A stretch of DNA of 64,000 bases from Chara braunii (Eukaryota > Streptophyta > Charophyceae > Charales > Characeae). The notes beneath the pieces were generated by a model that made no database searches, had not been told where the DNA came from, and worked only from the letters and a program-made list of their open reading frames with translations. The stretch is taken from assembly GCA_003427395.1 (NCBI GenBank), contig BFEA01000495.1, positions 1,061,635 through 1,125,634 of the forward strand. Reading direction: 5' to 3'. Shown one piece after another: positions 11,519 through 22,296 of the stretch (its first letter is position 1; every line of letters starts with the position of its first letter). The position numbers and the translations under genes are program-made.

Positions 11519-11572
11519 TAATAATAATAGTAATAATAATAATAATAAAATAATAATAAGAACAATAAGAAC

Positions 11573-11604
<32 letters not shown>

Positions 11605-11625
11605 TAATAATAATAATAATAATAA
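11519..11625. repeat. (TAA)n microsatellite at the LTR homology edge
   Basis: Alignment between the two T1 LTRs begins immediately to the right (GCAAGGAAGATGAGCAG at 11626 and 26364). The same microsatellite precedes both. This marks where the 5' LTR was broken or rearranged. Confidence 0.85.
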
Positions 11626-12054
11626 GCAAGGAAGATGAGCAGTAGTGAACTTCAGCAATCGAACAGCATCATGTACACAAGACCAGATAGTCGTGACCTC
11701 GCACCAACGTTAGAATTACATCACGAGTTTCACCAAATACGAAGATACCAAGAACTCATAATTGACAATGCTGGTAAAGTCTCATCATCATTATCGGTGA
11801 AGAACCAACGTTGATATCCTATCTGGTGCTCGACGCCCAGACTACAGATGGAAGATCCTATTTAGCCTAGACTACAATGCAGAATGATGATGACAACAAC
11901 TTTCCCGAAGTACGATCATTCAGCGACCAATGTCGCACTCTTCCAGCACCAGGTATGTCTCTCACCTTACTCACAACCTCGTTCCCCAGCACACAAATGC
12001 CACTTGCACCCAAGGACCACCATGCGCCCCATCCAGCATATCACAGGGCCGTTC

Positions 12055-12270
12055 GGTTTGTCGATATACATATCTATATATATACATATACATATATATA
12101 TATACATAGACGATATATATATCGTCACAAACAGAACTGCCCGGTAAACCGTAGGCAGAGAGAGAGAAGAGGACAACAAACGAGGGGCTGTGACAAACTG
12201 TTTCGTCGGAGTTATATATATATATATATATATATATGGTCCGAATATATAAATATATATATATATATTC
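12055..12270 (-). repeat. (AT)n tracts with a possible decayed hammerhead relic
   Basis: TA-rich microsatellites lie at 12061-12125 and 12214-12272. Between them the minus strand reads CTCCGACGAAACAGT then TTGTCACAG (12185-12212), nearly the 3' half of the second hammerhead of the L2 LTR (50682-50704). A TCGGA half-stem follows across the AT run, but CTGATGA is missing. This part is absent from the T1 5' LTR. Confidence 0.35.
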
Positions 12271-12716
12271 CTAACCCACGTGGTCAGTTCCTTCTCCCTT
12301 TCTCTCCCTCTCTCTCTCACACACACACACACGGTTTCGCATACACAAACGAGCGTGGTAGTGCGTATTTTCATGTTCTAGTCGTAGATCGGATCGATTT
12401 CCCTCATCCTATCGATGGAAGTAGCGGGAAGTCGGCGGGGCAGGATCCTCGTCCGTTCCTTTTTGTTTGTTACACACACGTGTCCGCCCGTATATATGCA
12501 CACATGTGTAGTAGTGTACGTTCTCATGCACTAGCGGTAGATTCATTCGATTCAAATCATCCTATCGATTGAAGTATCCGGTGGTTGTGTGAAATAGGAC
12601 ACTCACCTGATTTCTCCCTCACTTCACACCATCGTCGTCGTCCCAACAACTCGGGCGGATGGCGGATGTCGCCGACATCGACTGCATGACTTAGGTGAGT
12701 CGCCTTCTTCCACCTT

Positions 12717-13140
12717 TCTCCTCTCCTCTCTCCTCCTTCTCCTTCTTCTTCTTCTTCTTGTTCTTCTTCTTCCTCCTATTCTTCTTCTTCTTCTTCTTCT
12801 TCTTCTTCTTCTTCTTCTTCTTCCTTGCGTGCCTCCCTTCTTCACTCCTACAGGCTGCGCTCCTCTTTTTTTCCTTCGTACGCTCCTCGTCTTCTCCCTC
12901 ACGCGCCTCTTACTTCTGCGCAACTACCCCCTTTTTTTTTTTTTCCCTCGTTGCGCGGTCAGCTTCTTCCCCGTCGTCTCTATCCCATCTTCTTCATGCG
13001 CTATTTCGCCCGCCTGCTCGCTAGCCACCTTCTTTGCTTGCTTGCACCATCTCCCTGCGACTCTCTTCCTCCACTTCTTCTCCTTCTCCTCCTCCTCCTA
13101 CTTTTCTCTCTTTCTTCTCTCACTCTGCGTGTGTGTATGA
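12717..13140. repeat. Polypyrimidine (CTT)n tract
   Basis: The plus strand is almost purely C and T, with a (TTC)n core at 12739-12823 and C/T-rich flanks to 13140. It produces long poly-F/L/S or poly-R/E frames that are not genes. Such asymmetric tracts can form triplexes. Confidence 0.9.
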
Positions 13141-13347
13141 GTGTGGCGCCCGCGCGAGCAAAGAACGGTGGACCGATTCAGCTATACACGGTCGTCGTCC
13201 TCTCAATCTTCCCGCTCCATCCTTTTCACGCTCTTGCTCCCCCATCGTGTTCATAGAAAGTGCGCTTTACTAGATAATGCTCTCCTTGCCAATCACGATT
13301 GTCTACGACCATGATCTCGACGATCCCCATGTCCTTCGTTTACTCGC

Positions 13348-13348
<1 letters not shown>

Positions 13349-13388
<40 letters not shown>

Positions 13389-13500
13389 CGTTGACATAAG
13401 CATTGACATCATCATCGTTCGACTTCATCATTGTGTACAACCATGATGTCGGACATCACCTTTTTCTTTTAGCCATCATCATCATCATCATCATCATCAT
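13349..13500. repeat. (CAT)n microsatellites
   Basis: Two CAT runs (13349-13387 and 13473-13500) lie in the T1 3' LTR. The counterpart in the 5' LTR is at 26945-26978 and runs into the assembly gap. Confidence 0.9.
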
Positions 13501-13861
13501 CTCTTTTAGCAGCCTTCATTATCATCATTATCTTCGATCATCGTGTTGACATTAGCATTCACGACATCATCATCGTGTTGATAAGATAGCAGCGGCCTTA
13601 CCTTCGTTCTCTTCGCAGTGGTTCCCTCCCTCCGATCACGACGCTAACCATAGTCATAATCATATCCTATAATCATTCATGATGTTGTTTTGCATCTGCA
13701 TGTTTTATTTTCTGGGACCGATCGCCGACATCCTTCCTCTCTCACTTACCCACACATTCATACACATATGTGTAGTAGTGATGTAGATATCCTAGCTCTA
13801 GTGATAGATTCATTTGATTTTGCTCATTCTGTAGGTGAGACTAACATAAATTTCGATGCGC

Positions 13862-13862
<1 letters not shown>

Positions 13863-13926
<64 letters not shown>

Positions 13927-13930
13927 ACAC
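13863..13930. repeat. (CA)n microsatellite
   Basis: About 30 CA units, shared in position with 27585-27648 in the other T1 LTR. It is followed in both by a small variable hairpin (CTTTC...GGAAG here, CTTTC...GAAAG at 27736-27748). Confidence 0.95.
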
Positions 13931-15623
13931 TCAAAACACAAATGGCCATCTCGCGGGCGAGTAGTGGTGAAGCATATTTCCACGTTGTGGCGGGAGACGA
14001 TTTTACTCTTCCTTTCGGGGGAAGTACTACGAGGTCATTCGTGAGATTAGAACTTACCGGTTTTCTCCCCCCCCCCTTTTCTTCGTTGTCGTCGTTGGGA
14101 TAGTCAACTAGATGTCCGGACAGTGTTGCCCATTGTCTCGCAGACCTGCTCGTCCGACCTTCACTGAAAATCACCTTGAGGCATGCACAGAGCGTACCTC
14201 GTAACTTAAGCTCTGGACATCGCCACCCCGGGACCTGCAATGTGTACCTATTCTTCTCTTTCCCCCCGCTCCTTCTCCTCTTCCCTCGTCCTTTTCTTCT
14301 TCTCCCTCTCTCTCTCTTTCCTTCTTCTCTTTCTTTCCCCCGTACTTCTCTTTTACATTCTCATCCGTACTTTTTGATTAAGTGTTGCATTCTCCCCGTT
14401 TGTGCTCGTGTTCGCCTGCGCTCTTTCGCTCGCTTGTGCCAGCGAAATCATTCGCTCGCTATCTCTTTTGTGCTTTTACGTCACTCGCTTCAAACACTCA
14501 CAAACACACAATCACGTCCGCTAGCTTGTTGCATGCCTCGTTGACTACCGCTTGCTCACTGACGCGTTAGTCCGCAAGCATTCATCTTCTTTGCTTCGAT
14601 TGCGCTCACTTGCGGCATGCTGACTTGCTTGCCGGAACTCGTGCTTCTTTATGTCTGGCTGTCTCGTGCTCTTCTCTTGCCTGCGTGAGGCAAAACCCCC
14701 GTGCCCATTTTCCTCGGATCTGCCAGTCCGTCGATAGGCCAGCGGAGCTGCTTCTGAGCACTCCGTAGTTTGTGGTTGACAGTGATAATCTTTCCTACGT
14801 ACCTGCTGCCTTTCCCCGGAAAGATGCAAAGTCGTAGTCTAAAATTTGTACGAGAAACTGAAAAGAACCAAGGATATATAAAAAAAAAGATAAAAAAAAC
14901 CAATAAATCTAACTGAACTAACTCTAACGCGCCCCACGCGGGCAACTGTCAAGCCCTTGCCTCAGGAAGGGTGCCCAAATTCGTAGTCCTAGTTGCCTTC
15001 CCTCTGATCTACTGGTCGCGCGTTCAAGTCCCGCCTGATCGGAAGCGGAACAAAACAGGGCCTACCATGATCCTTTAAAAAAAAAGCCTTGCGAAGAGGT
15101 ATGACGGACTTCATTCCTGTACCTCTGGCCTTCGATCCTCACCAATACCTACCAGGGTAATTTTTAGCTCAGTTAGAATTAGAACTGCCCACCTATAAGT
15201 AGAGCACAATGGCGGGCTTAACTGATATAACAGGCCCACGACTTAGTTCCTACTCCGGTCAGTTAGGGTCAAACGTCGACCGTTTTTTGTTATCGCAACA
15301 AAGAATGTGTTTTTCCTGAATTTGCCCTGGTCGCATGACCGGGGTGTTATATATATCAACGTGATTTGCCAGTTCTCTCATCCCGAATGATCTGATGTCC
15401 CAAGACTCATTCTTGTCTATTTTTGCCTAACCTCCTGAACTTATCACGTGGTCGCCTCATCCTGTGCTTGTTATTTTGTAATATGGATCATATGATCTCC
15501 TGACAATTTCGGCCTTTGTGGTCAAGAAACTTAATTTCAGGTGCCATGTCAAGGTATTTTTCACTCCTTACTTCAAACCGTCCCTGCCATGGTGACGACC
15601 ATCGATACTGTATCGAATGCGAA

Positions 15624-15663
15624 ATCGTGAGCAAATACCCTTGTAAGGGTGTTTGCTCCGACA
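15624..15663 (-). repeat. Sense-5' terminal hairpin of the T1 3' LTR
   Basis: On the minus strand TGTCG is followed by a hairpin: GAGCAAA pairs with TTTGCTC, and inside it ACCCTT pairs with AAGGGT. The equivalent ends of L2 keep the inner ACCCT/AGGGT but use GCAGA/TCTGC outside, a paired change. Confidence 0.8.
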
Positions 15664-15715
15664 GACGGCGATAGTTTTCCTGGACCCCATTAAGCGACGT
15701 CCCCGTCGCTGGGGA
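15664..15715 (-). promoter_or_regulatory. Polypurine-tract region of T1
   Basis: On the minus strand CGCTTAATGGGGTCCAGGAA lies close outside the 3' LTR. L2 has AATGGGGTCCGGGAATGC in the same place (51937-51954). The shared AATGGGGTCC is the likely plus-strand primer. A 14-base spacer separates it from TGTCGG here, so the exact tract is uncertain. Confidence 0.5.
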
Positions 15716-17322
15716 AACTAAATGCAAACAAAGACTTTCTGACGTGACAAGTTGTCAAGATGAAGATGCGGTTTGAAGACCCTCACTGTCCCCTTGGGCG
15801 CGTTCATACTGCTAGGATTTTAACCTGGGTCTCCCACATATCCAAAAATGACAATTCCCAAGAAAAAATTATTTCATATAAACCCGAGTGGGGATACTGG
15901 ATCCATACTACAGTTATGGAGGTCACCAAGGAAGACAATGATAATTCCTCCCCCCAACTTTAGACTTTATTTGCCAGGATCTCGTTGGGTGTCCGAGGAG
16001 TCAAGAATCATAATTCAATCTCACTCCTTGAACGCGGGTTTCAACCCAGGTCAAAATTTACGGTCCCACCCGAAGTCTAATGCGAGGGGATCGGTGACCT
16101 TGGTCTAGACTCACCACAGCCGGTTGATCAAGCCAAAGTTGCGGCACACCACGTTGTTATTTTAGCGGTGGTTCCCGTATTGGTTACCCAATATCGGATA
16201 AAATCTTCCTATCATTCCAGATCCGACTCTTGATCCCTCCGATATCTACCTGAACTAATTCTATCATTAAGGAGGCCTCCCCCCCAGGTTTCAGTTCTAG
16301 GCCGTAATCAGAAGGTTCGCTGCCTAGTTATACTTGGTCAGCAACCCACGCTGGGAGTTATGCCCCAACGATGCCAATTTCTCACCATAGGCTTGGTAAT
16401 TTCAAGTCCTTAGACTGACCTCCTAGAGTGGATGAACGATAATCATTTAAAATATATATGAAAACAATTTGACCAAAGAATCTTACCCCCTCGGCAGTTT
16501 GGATAAATGAGTCTCTTTGAAAGTATACATGAAAAAAAAAATCACCAATAAGAATGATGTATCATGATTGTCATATCGTCACTGAACGAGGGACATCGTA
16601 AGAGTCACTTAGGGGTCGTGTCTCCCAAACCTCGATCACAGGCTGGACAAACACACGCCTCGGGGATCTTCAACCAACAGGAAAGTTAACCAAATATCCA
16701 TAAAAAAAGTTTTAAAAGTATTTGTTTGACTCCTTGCCTTGTCAGACGGCAGAAAAAAAAACATTCATTACATTCACAAGATACTTTTCCTCGACTTGCA
16801 GTGTTTCTCAAATGCATCAAAGTCTTTAACATTTTCACACTCCTCTCCTTTTAGGGTCTTTTTCAACAATAACAATATAAGACAAATGATGGAAAAAGAC
16901 TGACCAACAATGTCAAAGCACATTCAGACCCGTACATGTCACATTTCATCCTATCTTTCTTGAACAGTTAGGCACTTTTGTGAGCATCCTAGTTCAAGAC
17001 TTGATAGCATAGTTGACACATTTATCCAAGATAAAAACGGACTTCCTTCTAAAAGAAAAAAATAAAAACTGGAGTACGAGTTACATGCCTCTCTATCCTC
17101 AATCACTAAAGTACACATGTCGAGCTAATTCTATATCAAAACACAAGTTTCAAAAATTGTCGACTCTCTTTTTGTTTCTAAAGTACAACATTATATCCTA
17201 ATAGAAAAAAACCCTACCTACCTTATATCTCTGACCCCTAGTGTACAAAGTCTTACTGAGAGAAATGAAAGAACTGTGAATGGTTGCTGAGAACTTAGGA
17301 GACTAAGGCGGATAATTTCCCC
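15716..17322. other. T1 internal non-coding stretch
   Basis: Between the polypurine region and the gag-like zinc knuckle I see no convincing reading frame, RNA gene or repeat. The composition is moderately AT-rich. It may be 3' untranslated sequence or decayed coding DNA. Confidence 0.5.
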
Positions 17323-17568
17323 CTAGTCCTCCATAGTGAGGTTCAACTGCCTATATAATTGAGCCCTGAACTCATCCTTGGCTTTCTTAACAGGGTTCTC
17401 TTCCCTGTCAATAAGCTTTTTATTCCCATCCAACCTTACCAGCCCCTTCCCTTCATCAATCTTAAACCTTGGGCAATTTCCTCTTAAATGCACCCCCTTC
17501 ATACAGTACCAACATAATTTCTTGTCTTCTCCTCTTGTCTTTTTGGCAGGGAGGGGCGGAAATGTCAT
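17323..17568 (-). pseudogene. Gag-like C-terminal part with CCHC zinc knuckle
   Basis: The frame contains CWYCMKGVHLRGNC, a perfect C-x2-C-x4-H-x4-C knuckle typical of nucleocapsid domains that bind genomic RNA during packaging. It ends QLYRQLNLTMED. It belongs with the coiled-coil frames upstream on the minus strand (17829-19014), separated from them by frameshifts. It lies 3' of the integrase, the reverse of the usual gag-pol order. Confidence 0.85.
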
Positions 17569-17828
17569 CCCCCCTCACTTCCTACTTTCCCCATCTAAGA
17601 ACAAGGTATCTTTTTACTAATCCTGGATACGCATTCATTGGAGGATTTTGCAACTACTTCAAATGTCACCAACTCAATATGCTTGTCAGGAGGAGTTGAG
17701 ATGTCAACGGCATGATTGCCGTTTTCCCTTCTCTGTCCCAACACTTCTCTCTCCGTTCCACCCGAACTCTGCCCTGGTGCTTGAAGTGTCTCTGTAACGC
17801 TCCTAATCTCAAACCCCAACTCGCCTTT

Positions 17829-18179
17829 TCACTCAACAATCTCAGTAGGCGCCCCAACTCCACCTCCCTTACCGACCATTTCGAGATTTTCTAGCTTTTT
17901 CTCTATTTCTTTCCACCTCTCCTCCCATTTCTTACCTTCCTTTTCAATTCCTTCCTTTTCAGACTTCATCTTTTTTTTCTGCTCACTGACCTTCCCTTCC
18001 AACTTACCGATTTCCTTCTCCAACCTCTCTTTCTCCACCTTCTCTTTCTTTACTTCCTTGTCCTTGCTGCTCAAGGTAACGCTTAATGATTCCACTTGCT
18101 GCTTTAATCCCTTTTGTTCCTCCATCACTTTGCTCACTTCAACCTTCATGTTTTCCACCTCTTTCCCCATCTTTTCCAC
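17829..18179 (-). pseudogene. Gag-like coiled-coil fragment
   Basis: A lysine/glutamate-rich heptad-like frame (MEKMGKEVENMKVEVSKVME...) predicts a long coiled coil, as expected for the multimerisation part of this gag type. It continues the frame at 18235-19014 after a short break and leads towards the zinc knuckle at 17323-17568. Confidence 0.7.
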
Positions 18180-18234
18180 CTGTACATCCTGGTTCTCCTC
18201 CCTCTTCCTTAGTCTTTAAATCTCTTTTAGGATT

Positions 18235-19014
18235 TTAGGGATGTGACTCGTTACTCCTTGAGTGAGCAAATTCTGTTTTTTCTTTTATTATGTCCTGGAG
18301 TTCTTTTATTGAAATTTTTAACCTCCTTGCCTCGTTATCCCTTCTTTCGCTCCCTCCTGCTTTCTCCAATTTCTCAGCCACCTCTGCTTCTCCCTCAAGA
18401 AACCATTCACAGTCCTCTCGAAGCAGTTCATGCAACCTGATTAGTCTGTTCATATCTGACACCAACTTAGAGTCACTGATCATTTCAGACAACAAGATCC
18501 TTTCGAGCCTCATACTCCAAGGGGCATCTGTTAACAACTTATCCCCCTCCATCGAGGCGATCATTTGATTGCTCCACTCCTTATTTGTCTCCTCTCTCCT
18601 TTTTCTTTCTTCCTTGGTCATCCTTCTTGACCCTGATTCCTTAAGAGGACTCTCCGATGCTGCCACCCTAGTCTCTTTCTCCACTCGATTTCCCCCTTCT
18701 TTCTTTTCCTTATTTTCCTCTTTATCCTCATTCTCCTTCCCTTTCTTCCTCTTGCCCTTGTTCTCTTTTTCCTCTTCCTCCTTGTTCCGCTCCCTCTCTT
18801 CCCTTTCTTCCTTGCTTTGCTTCTTCTCTCTGCTTCTTCCTTTCTCTGGTACTCTTGCACTTTTGCTCGGCGATCCATTTCCCCTTTGAGATGCTGTCCT
18901 CGTCCTATCAAGCACTTGTCCGAGGGGCACATCATCTTCATCAATCTCTTGTGGAACCTTCCTTTCAAGTCCTTCTCCTTTCCTTCCTATCCACAACCCC
19001 TGCTCTTGAAGCAA
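18235..19014 (-). pseudogene. Gag-like charged region
   Basis: The longest open frame of the window (259 aa). A basic, serine-rich start leads to a K/E/R-rich low-complexity stretch. A more complex C-terminal part follows, including APWSMRLERILLSEMISDSK and EDCEWFLEGEAEVAEKLEK. I recall similar proteins in charophyte retroelements but cannot verify this. It is probably the middle of gag. Frames upstream (19020-19400, minus) contain recognisable continuation with stops, for example FDETNVEDFQDNIDLCAEKKG. Confidence 0.65.
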
Positions 19015-19399
19015 TTGTCTTTTCTTTTGTCTTTGTATAACCAGAGGATAGGCTTTTCTGAACTTGACGAGAAAACTTCCCCAGGTATCTGACTCCTCCT
19101 TAATCTTTATCAGATTGTCATATTCTCCTGAGGACCACCCTTTCCATCATCAACTTCAGCTTCTCCTCCCCCGTCTATCCTTTCTTTTCTGCGCAAAGGT
19201 CAATGTTGTCCTGAAAATCCTCCACATTAGTCTCATCGAAGATGGTATTATCCTTGATTTCATCTCTCCTCAAGTCCCCATATTCTCCCCACATCTTTGT
19301 TTTGAAAGTCATTCAGCCCAGTTAGTAGGAAACAATCACTTCAATCGTTAATTGACACTCTCCCATACCTGTTACTTTGAGTAACATTGTTGGGGTGTC

Positions 19400-19598
19400 T
19401 CACTCCCTCCTGAAGGCATAATCTTCGAATTCTCTTAGGAAAACCCTCAAATTGTCCCCTCTCTTGTAGACTGGCATTCCATTGGAATCCTTGGTTACCC
19501 GCCGTAACCCTTGTTGCCTTTTCCCGCCAGAAGTTGGACTGGAAGGCCCCGCCACCCCTCCCTTCTGTGTTATCGCTGCTCCTATCACAAGATTAAGC
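19400..19598 (-). pseudogene. Gag-like N-terminal part
   Basis: From the predicted splice acceptor at 19599 the frame runs through VYKRGDNLRVFLREFEDYAF to a stop at 19400. The stretch looks like the start of a Ty3-type capsid region. In-frame sequence continues beyond the stop with further stops and a frameshift to 19014. Confidence 0.6.
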
Positions 19599-19743
19599 CT
19601 GCACACAGAAAGGAAAGAAGAGGGTGGCATGTGTAAAAAAAAATGTTAGTAGCTGGGTAATAAGACCAAATTCGCAATGATGCTAGCACAAGGTGTTTTT
19701 AGGGGATCAAGTTGATTTATCTTTAAGTCTTTCACCGACTTAC
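19599..19743 (-). other. Predicted spliceosomal intron between integrase and gag-like region
   Basis: On the minus strand GAG|GTAAGTCGG gives a consensus donor (intron starts 19743). TACTAAC at 19651-19645 is a perfect branch-site match. TTTCCTTTCTGTGTGCAG ends at 19599 as a strong acceptor. The 145-nt size is reasonable. It suggests the gag-like frame was expressed from a spliced RNA, an inference from signals only. Confidence 0.5.
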
Positions 19744-19766
19744 CTCATTTCTCGTTCTAAAATTCC

Positions 19767-20840
19767 TCAACCTTGATCCAGATACCCAGTCTCACCTTGG
19801 TGTCCCATCCATTTCTTCCAGTTCATAGGCTCCATGATTCCTTTGGCGTCCAACCCTGTAGGGTCCCAACCATCTTTTGTCAAACTTCTTTGACCATTGT
19901 TTCTCCAAGGATGAGTCGTACAACAATACCTCGTCCCCAATTGCCAATGGTTTGGTTCGTACGTGAGGAAGCCAGTCCCACCTTTCCTTGTCTTTTCCTC
20001 GACTATCAACCACCTTCTCAACTGCTTCCTGAATCCTTTCTTCTGTGATACTGACCTGCCTTGCTCGGATGTCAAGCAACTCTTCGAGTGTCAGATTGTT
20101 TTCAAGATCCTGTCTCCGCCAGGTCTTCAGAAAACTTTATATTGGAAAGGTGGCGTGTTTTCCATACCATAAGGTCGTAGGGGCATAACTTGTGGTTCTC
20201 CTGACCGAGATGTTTTCAACAAAGAACACTGTCCGTATGAATTTAGGCCATAAATTGGGTTTTCACGCGGTCCATTTTGCCAGCAAATTGGTGATGGTGC
20301 TGTGTCATTTTCCATTGGTGCGTTAGCCTGAGGGTGCGCCCTGGTTGTATACTTCGCGATTACTCCGAGATCATGCAACAATTCTTTAACCTCTCTGCAT
20401 GTAAACTCCGATCCTCTATCCATCGTAAATTCCACCACAAAAGGATATCGGAGATAATACTCTTTGATGCACTCAGCCAAGGCTGCCCCAATCTTGGTCC
20501 GGATGACCTTCCCATCAACAAATCCTGTGGGATTGTCTCGGGCATCAAAGATATAATTGTATCCCCCAAGCCCCAATGACATTGCCAACAGGTCCAGGTG
20601 AACTACCGCTCCCACATTTTTTATATAACTCGGATGTAGAGATTCCTTTTACCTGATCGAAGATCTGACTTGGCAAGGCACGCATGTCTCACAATACTTT
20701 CGAATCATCCCGTATATACAATCCCAGAAGTACAGTTCAGACACCTTCTTGAGAGTAATGGCAAAACTTCTGTGACCACCGACAGGTCGGTCATGAAGGG
20801 CAGCTATGACGTCAATCTGCTGATTTTTGTCACAGATAAC
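19767..20840 (-). pseudogene. T1 integrase (zinc finger, DDE core, GPY/F module)
   Basis: The enzyme would insert the cDNA into the genome. The HHCC finger is visible near 20840-20660 (HDRPVGGH then CETCVPC). The core follows: VVHLDLLAM with the first Asp, TMDRGSEF with the second, and QANAPMEN with the Glu. Exactly 35 residues separate the last two (DX35E). The C-terminal GPY/F module reads RWLGPYRVG at 19792-20079. Stops and frameshifts separate finger, core (20127-20615) and tail, so it is not functional. It is followed within 150 bp by the gag-like intron. Confidence 0.92.
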
Positions 20841-20844
20841 TCTT

Positions 20845-21450
20845 CTAGGAGGTCCTCTTTTGTCCCTGATGAAGAGATGACCACCCCCTTACTATATAAT
20901 TGTCTCTCATGCGAAGAGTCTTCTCACCAACTTTTCTTTCTCGTTTGTCGCCAGAGAGAAGAAGCCCCATCTCTAGATGGAACCCATCATACTCTTCTTC
21001 CCGAAAATCTTCCGAGATCTCACCCTGCTCAAACTCTTCTCCACCCATTTCCTCATCGAATTCAGGGTCGTTTCCCAATACAATCTCATCTGCTTTTACC
21101 GCTTCTCTTTCTTTTTCGGTCCGGACTTGCAGGAGAGAGTTGACAAGGTAATGCATTATCCCCACCGTCAATAAATATCGATTCACTTGCCTTGTTCCTG
21201 TCTCAATCGTAACAGGTTCGTCTGTCAATCTGTAACTCTCAGCTAAGGCTAGCTCCACCATCCATTCCCCATTCTTTTCTTCCCACGGGTCATTTTCGAT
21301 GAAAGACTTTAATACCAATCTCTCATCCTTCACAAAATTCACCGGCGCGAACCACATAGGTTTTCCTTCTTGCACCTCATTATCATTGACTCTCAAAGCC
21401 CATGCATTAACATGGAGCTGCATGTCGTTCTCTTCCAAAAATCCGTCCAC
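20845..21450 (-). pseudogene. T1 pol linker between RNase H and integrase
   Basis: A 201-aa open frame (MDGFLEENDMQLHVNAWALR...) with acidic runs such as EEMGGEEFEQGEISEDF. No catalytic motif is visible. The position between RNase H and the integrase zinc finger, and a shared reading direction, identify it as pol linker. The finger begins just downstream of its stop. Confidence 0.7.
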
Positions 21451-21486
21451 CGGTGGTGTCTCTTCCTTAGCTTCTCCAAACTTTCC

Positions 21487-22296
21487 CTACTCTATCCTGC
21501 TCAACCCATCTGCCCTATTCTTATTCCCAAAAATATGCTCCAACTGAAAGTCGAACATCCAGATGTAGGTGAACCATCTGGCAACTGTAGGATCAACTGG
21601 AGAGAAGTTCTTGAGGGAATACATGAGGGCGGTCGGATCTATCCTTAGAATGAATCTACTTCCAAAGAGATAATGCCTAAAGATCCGTAGACAATGTAAT
21701 ATTGTCAGCGCTTCCTTTTTGAATTGAGAGTAATTCCTTTCAGTTGAATTGAGGATCCGACTCTCAAAGCGCAACGGCCTTTCCTTTCCTTCATGATCAG
21801 CCTGCATCAAAACTCCTCCCAAAGCAGTGAGTCCGACATCAGTCTCTATTATGAAGGTACGCTCTATGATTGCTTCGTAGTCCGGAACTCCCAGTACCAG
21901 ACCCCCTTCCTCAAATTCCTTCTCCAAGTCTCTTACCACCTGCTCCTGCTTCTCTCCCCACTCCCATTCCTGATTCTTCCTTACCAACTTCCTCACGTGC
22001 CCAGTCTTAGCGGCAAACCTCTTGATGAATATCCTCCAGAACCCGCATGTCCTAAAAAAACATCTCACCTCGCCTATGTTCTTGAACGGTGTCGGCCACT
22101 GAAGAATTTTGTTAGTTTTCTTGGTGTCTGGACAATGACCCTGGTCATTACATACAAACCCTAGAATGATTGCCTCTCTCATGCAGTGTCTGGATTTTGC
22201 GCCACTTACCGTGAGGTTGTGTTCCTGCAGGAGATCAAACACTTTCCTAAGATCATTAATATGATTCCCAGACGAACTTTCTAATGCCAGGTACAA
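21487..22296 (-). pseudogene. T1 reverse transcriptase thumb/connection and RNase H
   Basis: The 269-aa frame begins in the RT region after the catalytic motif (FDLLQEHNLTVSGAK, ILGFVCNDQG, then ILQWPTPFKNIGEVRCFF). It runs into an RNase H domain that removes RNA from the hybrid. All four acidic positions are present: ETDVGLTALGG, KKEALTIL, RIDPTAL and NRADGLSR. A frameshift separates it from the palm region upstream. Confidence 0.93.

Larger units (their letters stand above)
5542..15663 (-). mobile_element. T1 3' LTR (10.1 kb)
   Basis: The right end (TGTCGGAGCAAACACCC on the minus strand) is shared with the 5' LTR at 29395. The left end (CGACA on the minus strand, next to the ACGT duplication) shares about 320 bp with the sense-3' ends of the L1, solo and L2 LTRs. 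It contains a hairpin array (7060-8700), module M (8930-8996) and several microsatellites. Relative to the 5' LTR it has about 1.2 kb extra (around 12060-13235). An LTR this long is extreme and may include smaller nested insertions that I cannot delimit. Confidence 0.7.

Noticed and set aside
12624-13273. Arginine-rich or phenylalanine-rich frames
   Set aside because: They follow from the polypyrimidine tract; all three frames stay open because C/T-only DNA lacks stops.
15002-15050. tRNA gene suggested by GTTCAAGTCCCGCC (also 28745-28775)
   Set aside because: The T-arm-like stretch lacks an upstream A box or an acceptor partner at tRNA spacing.
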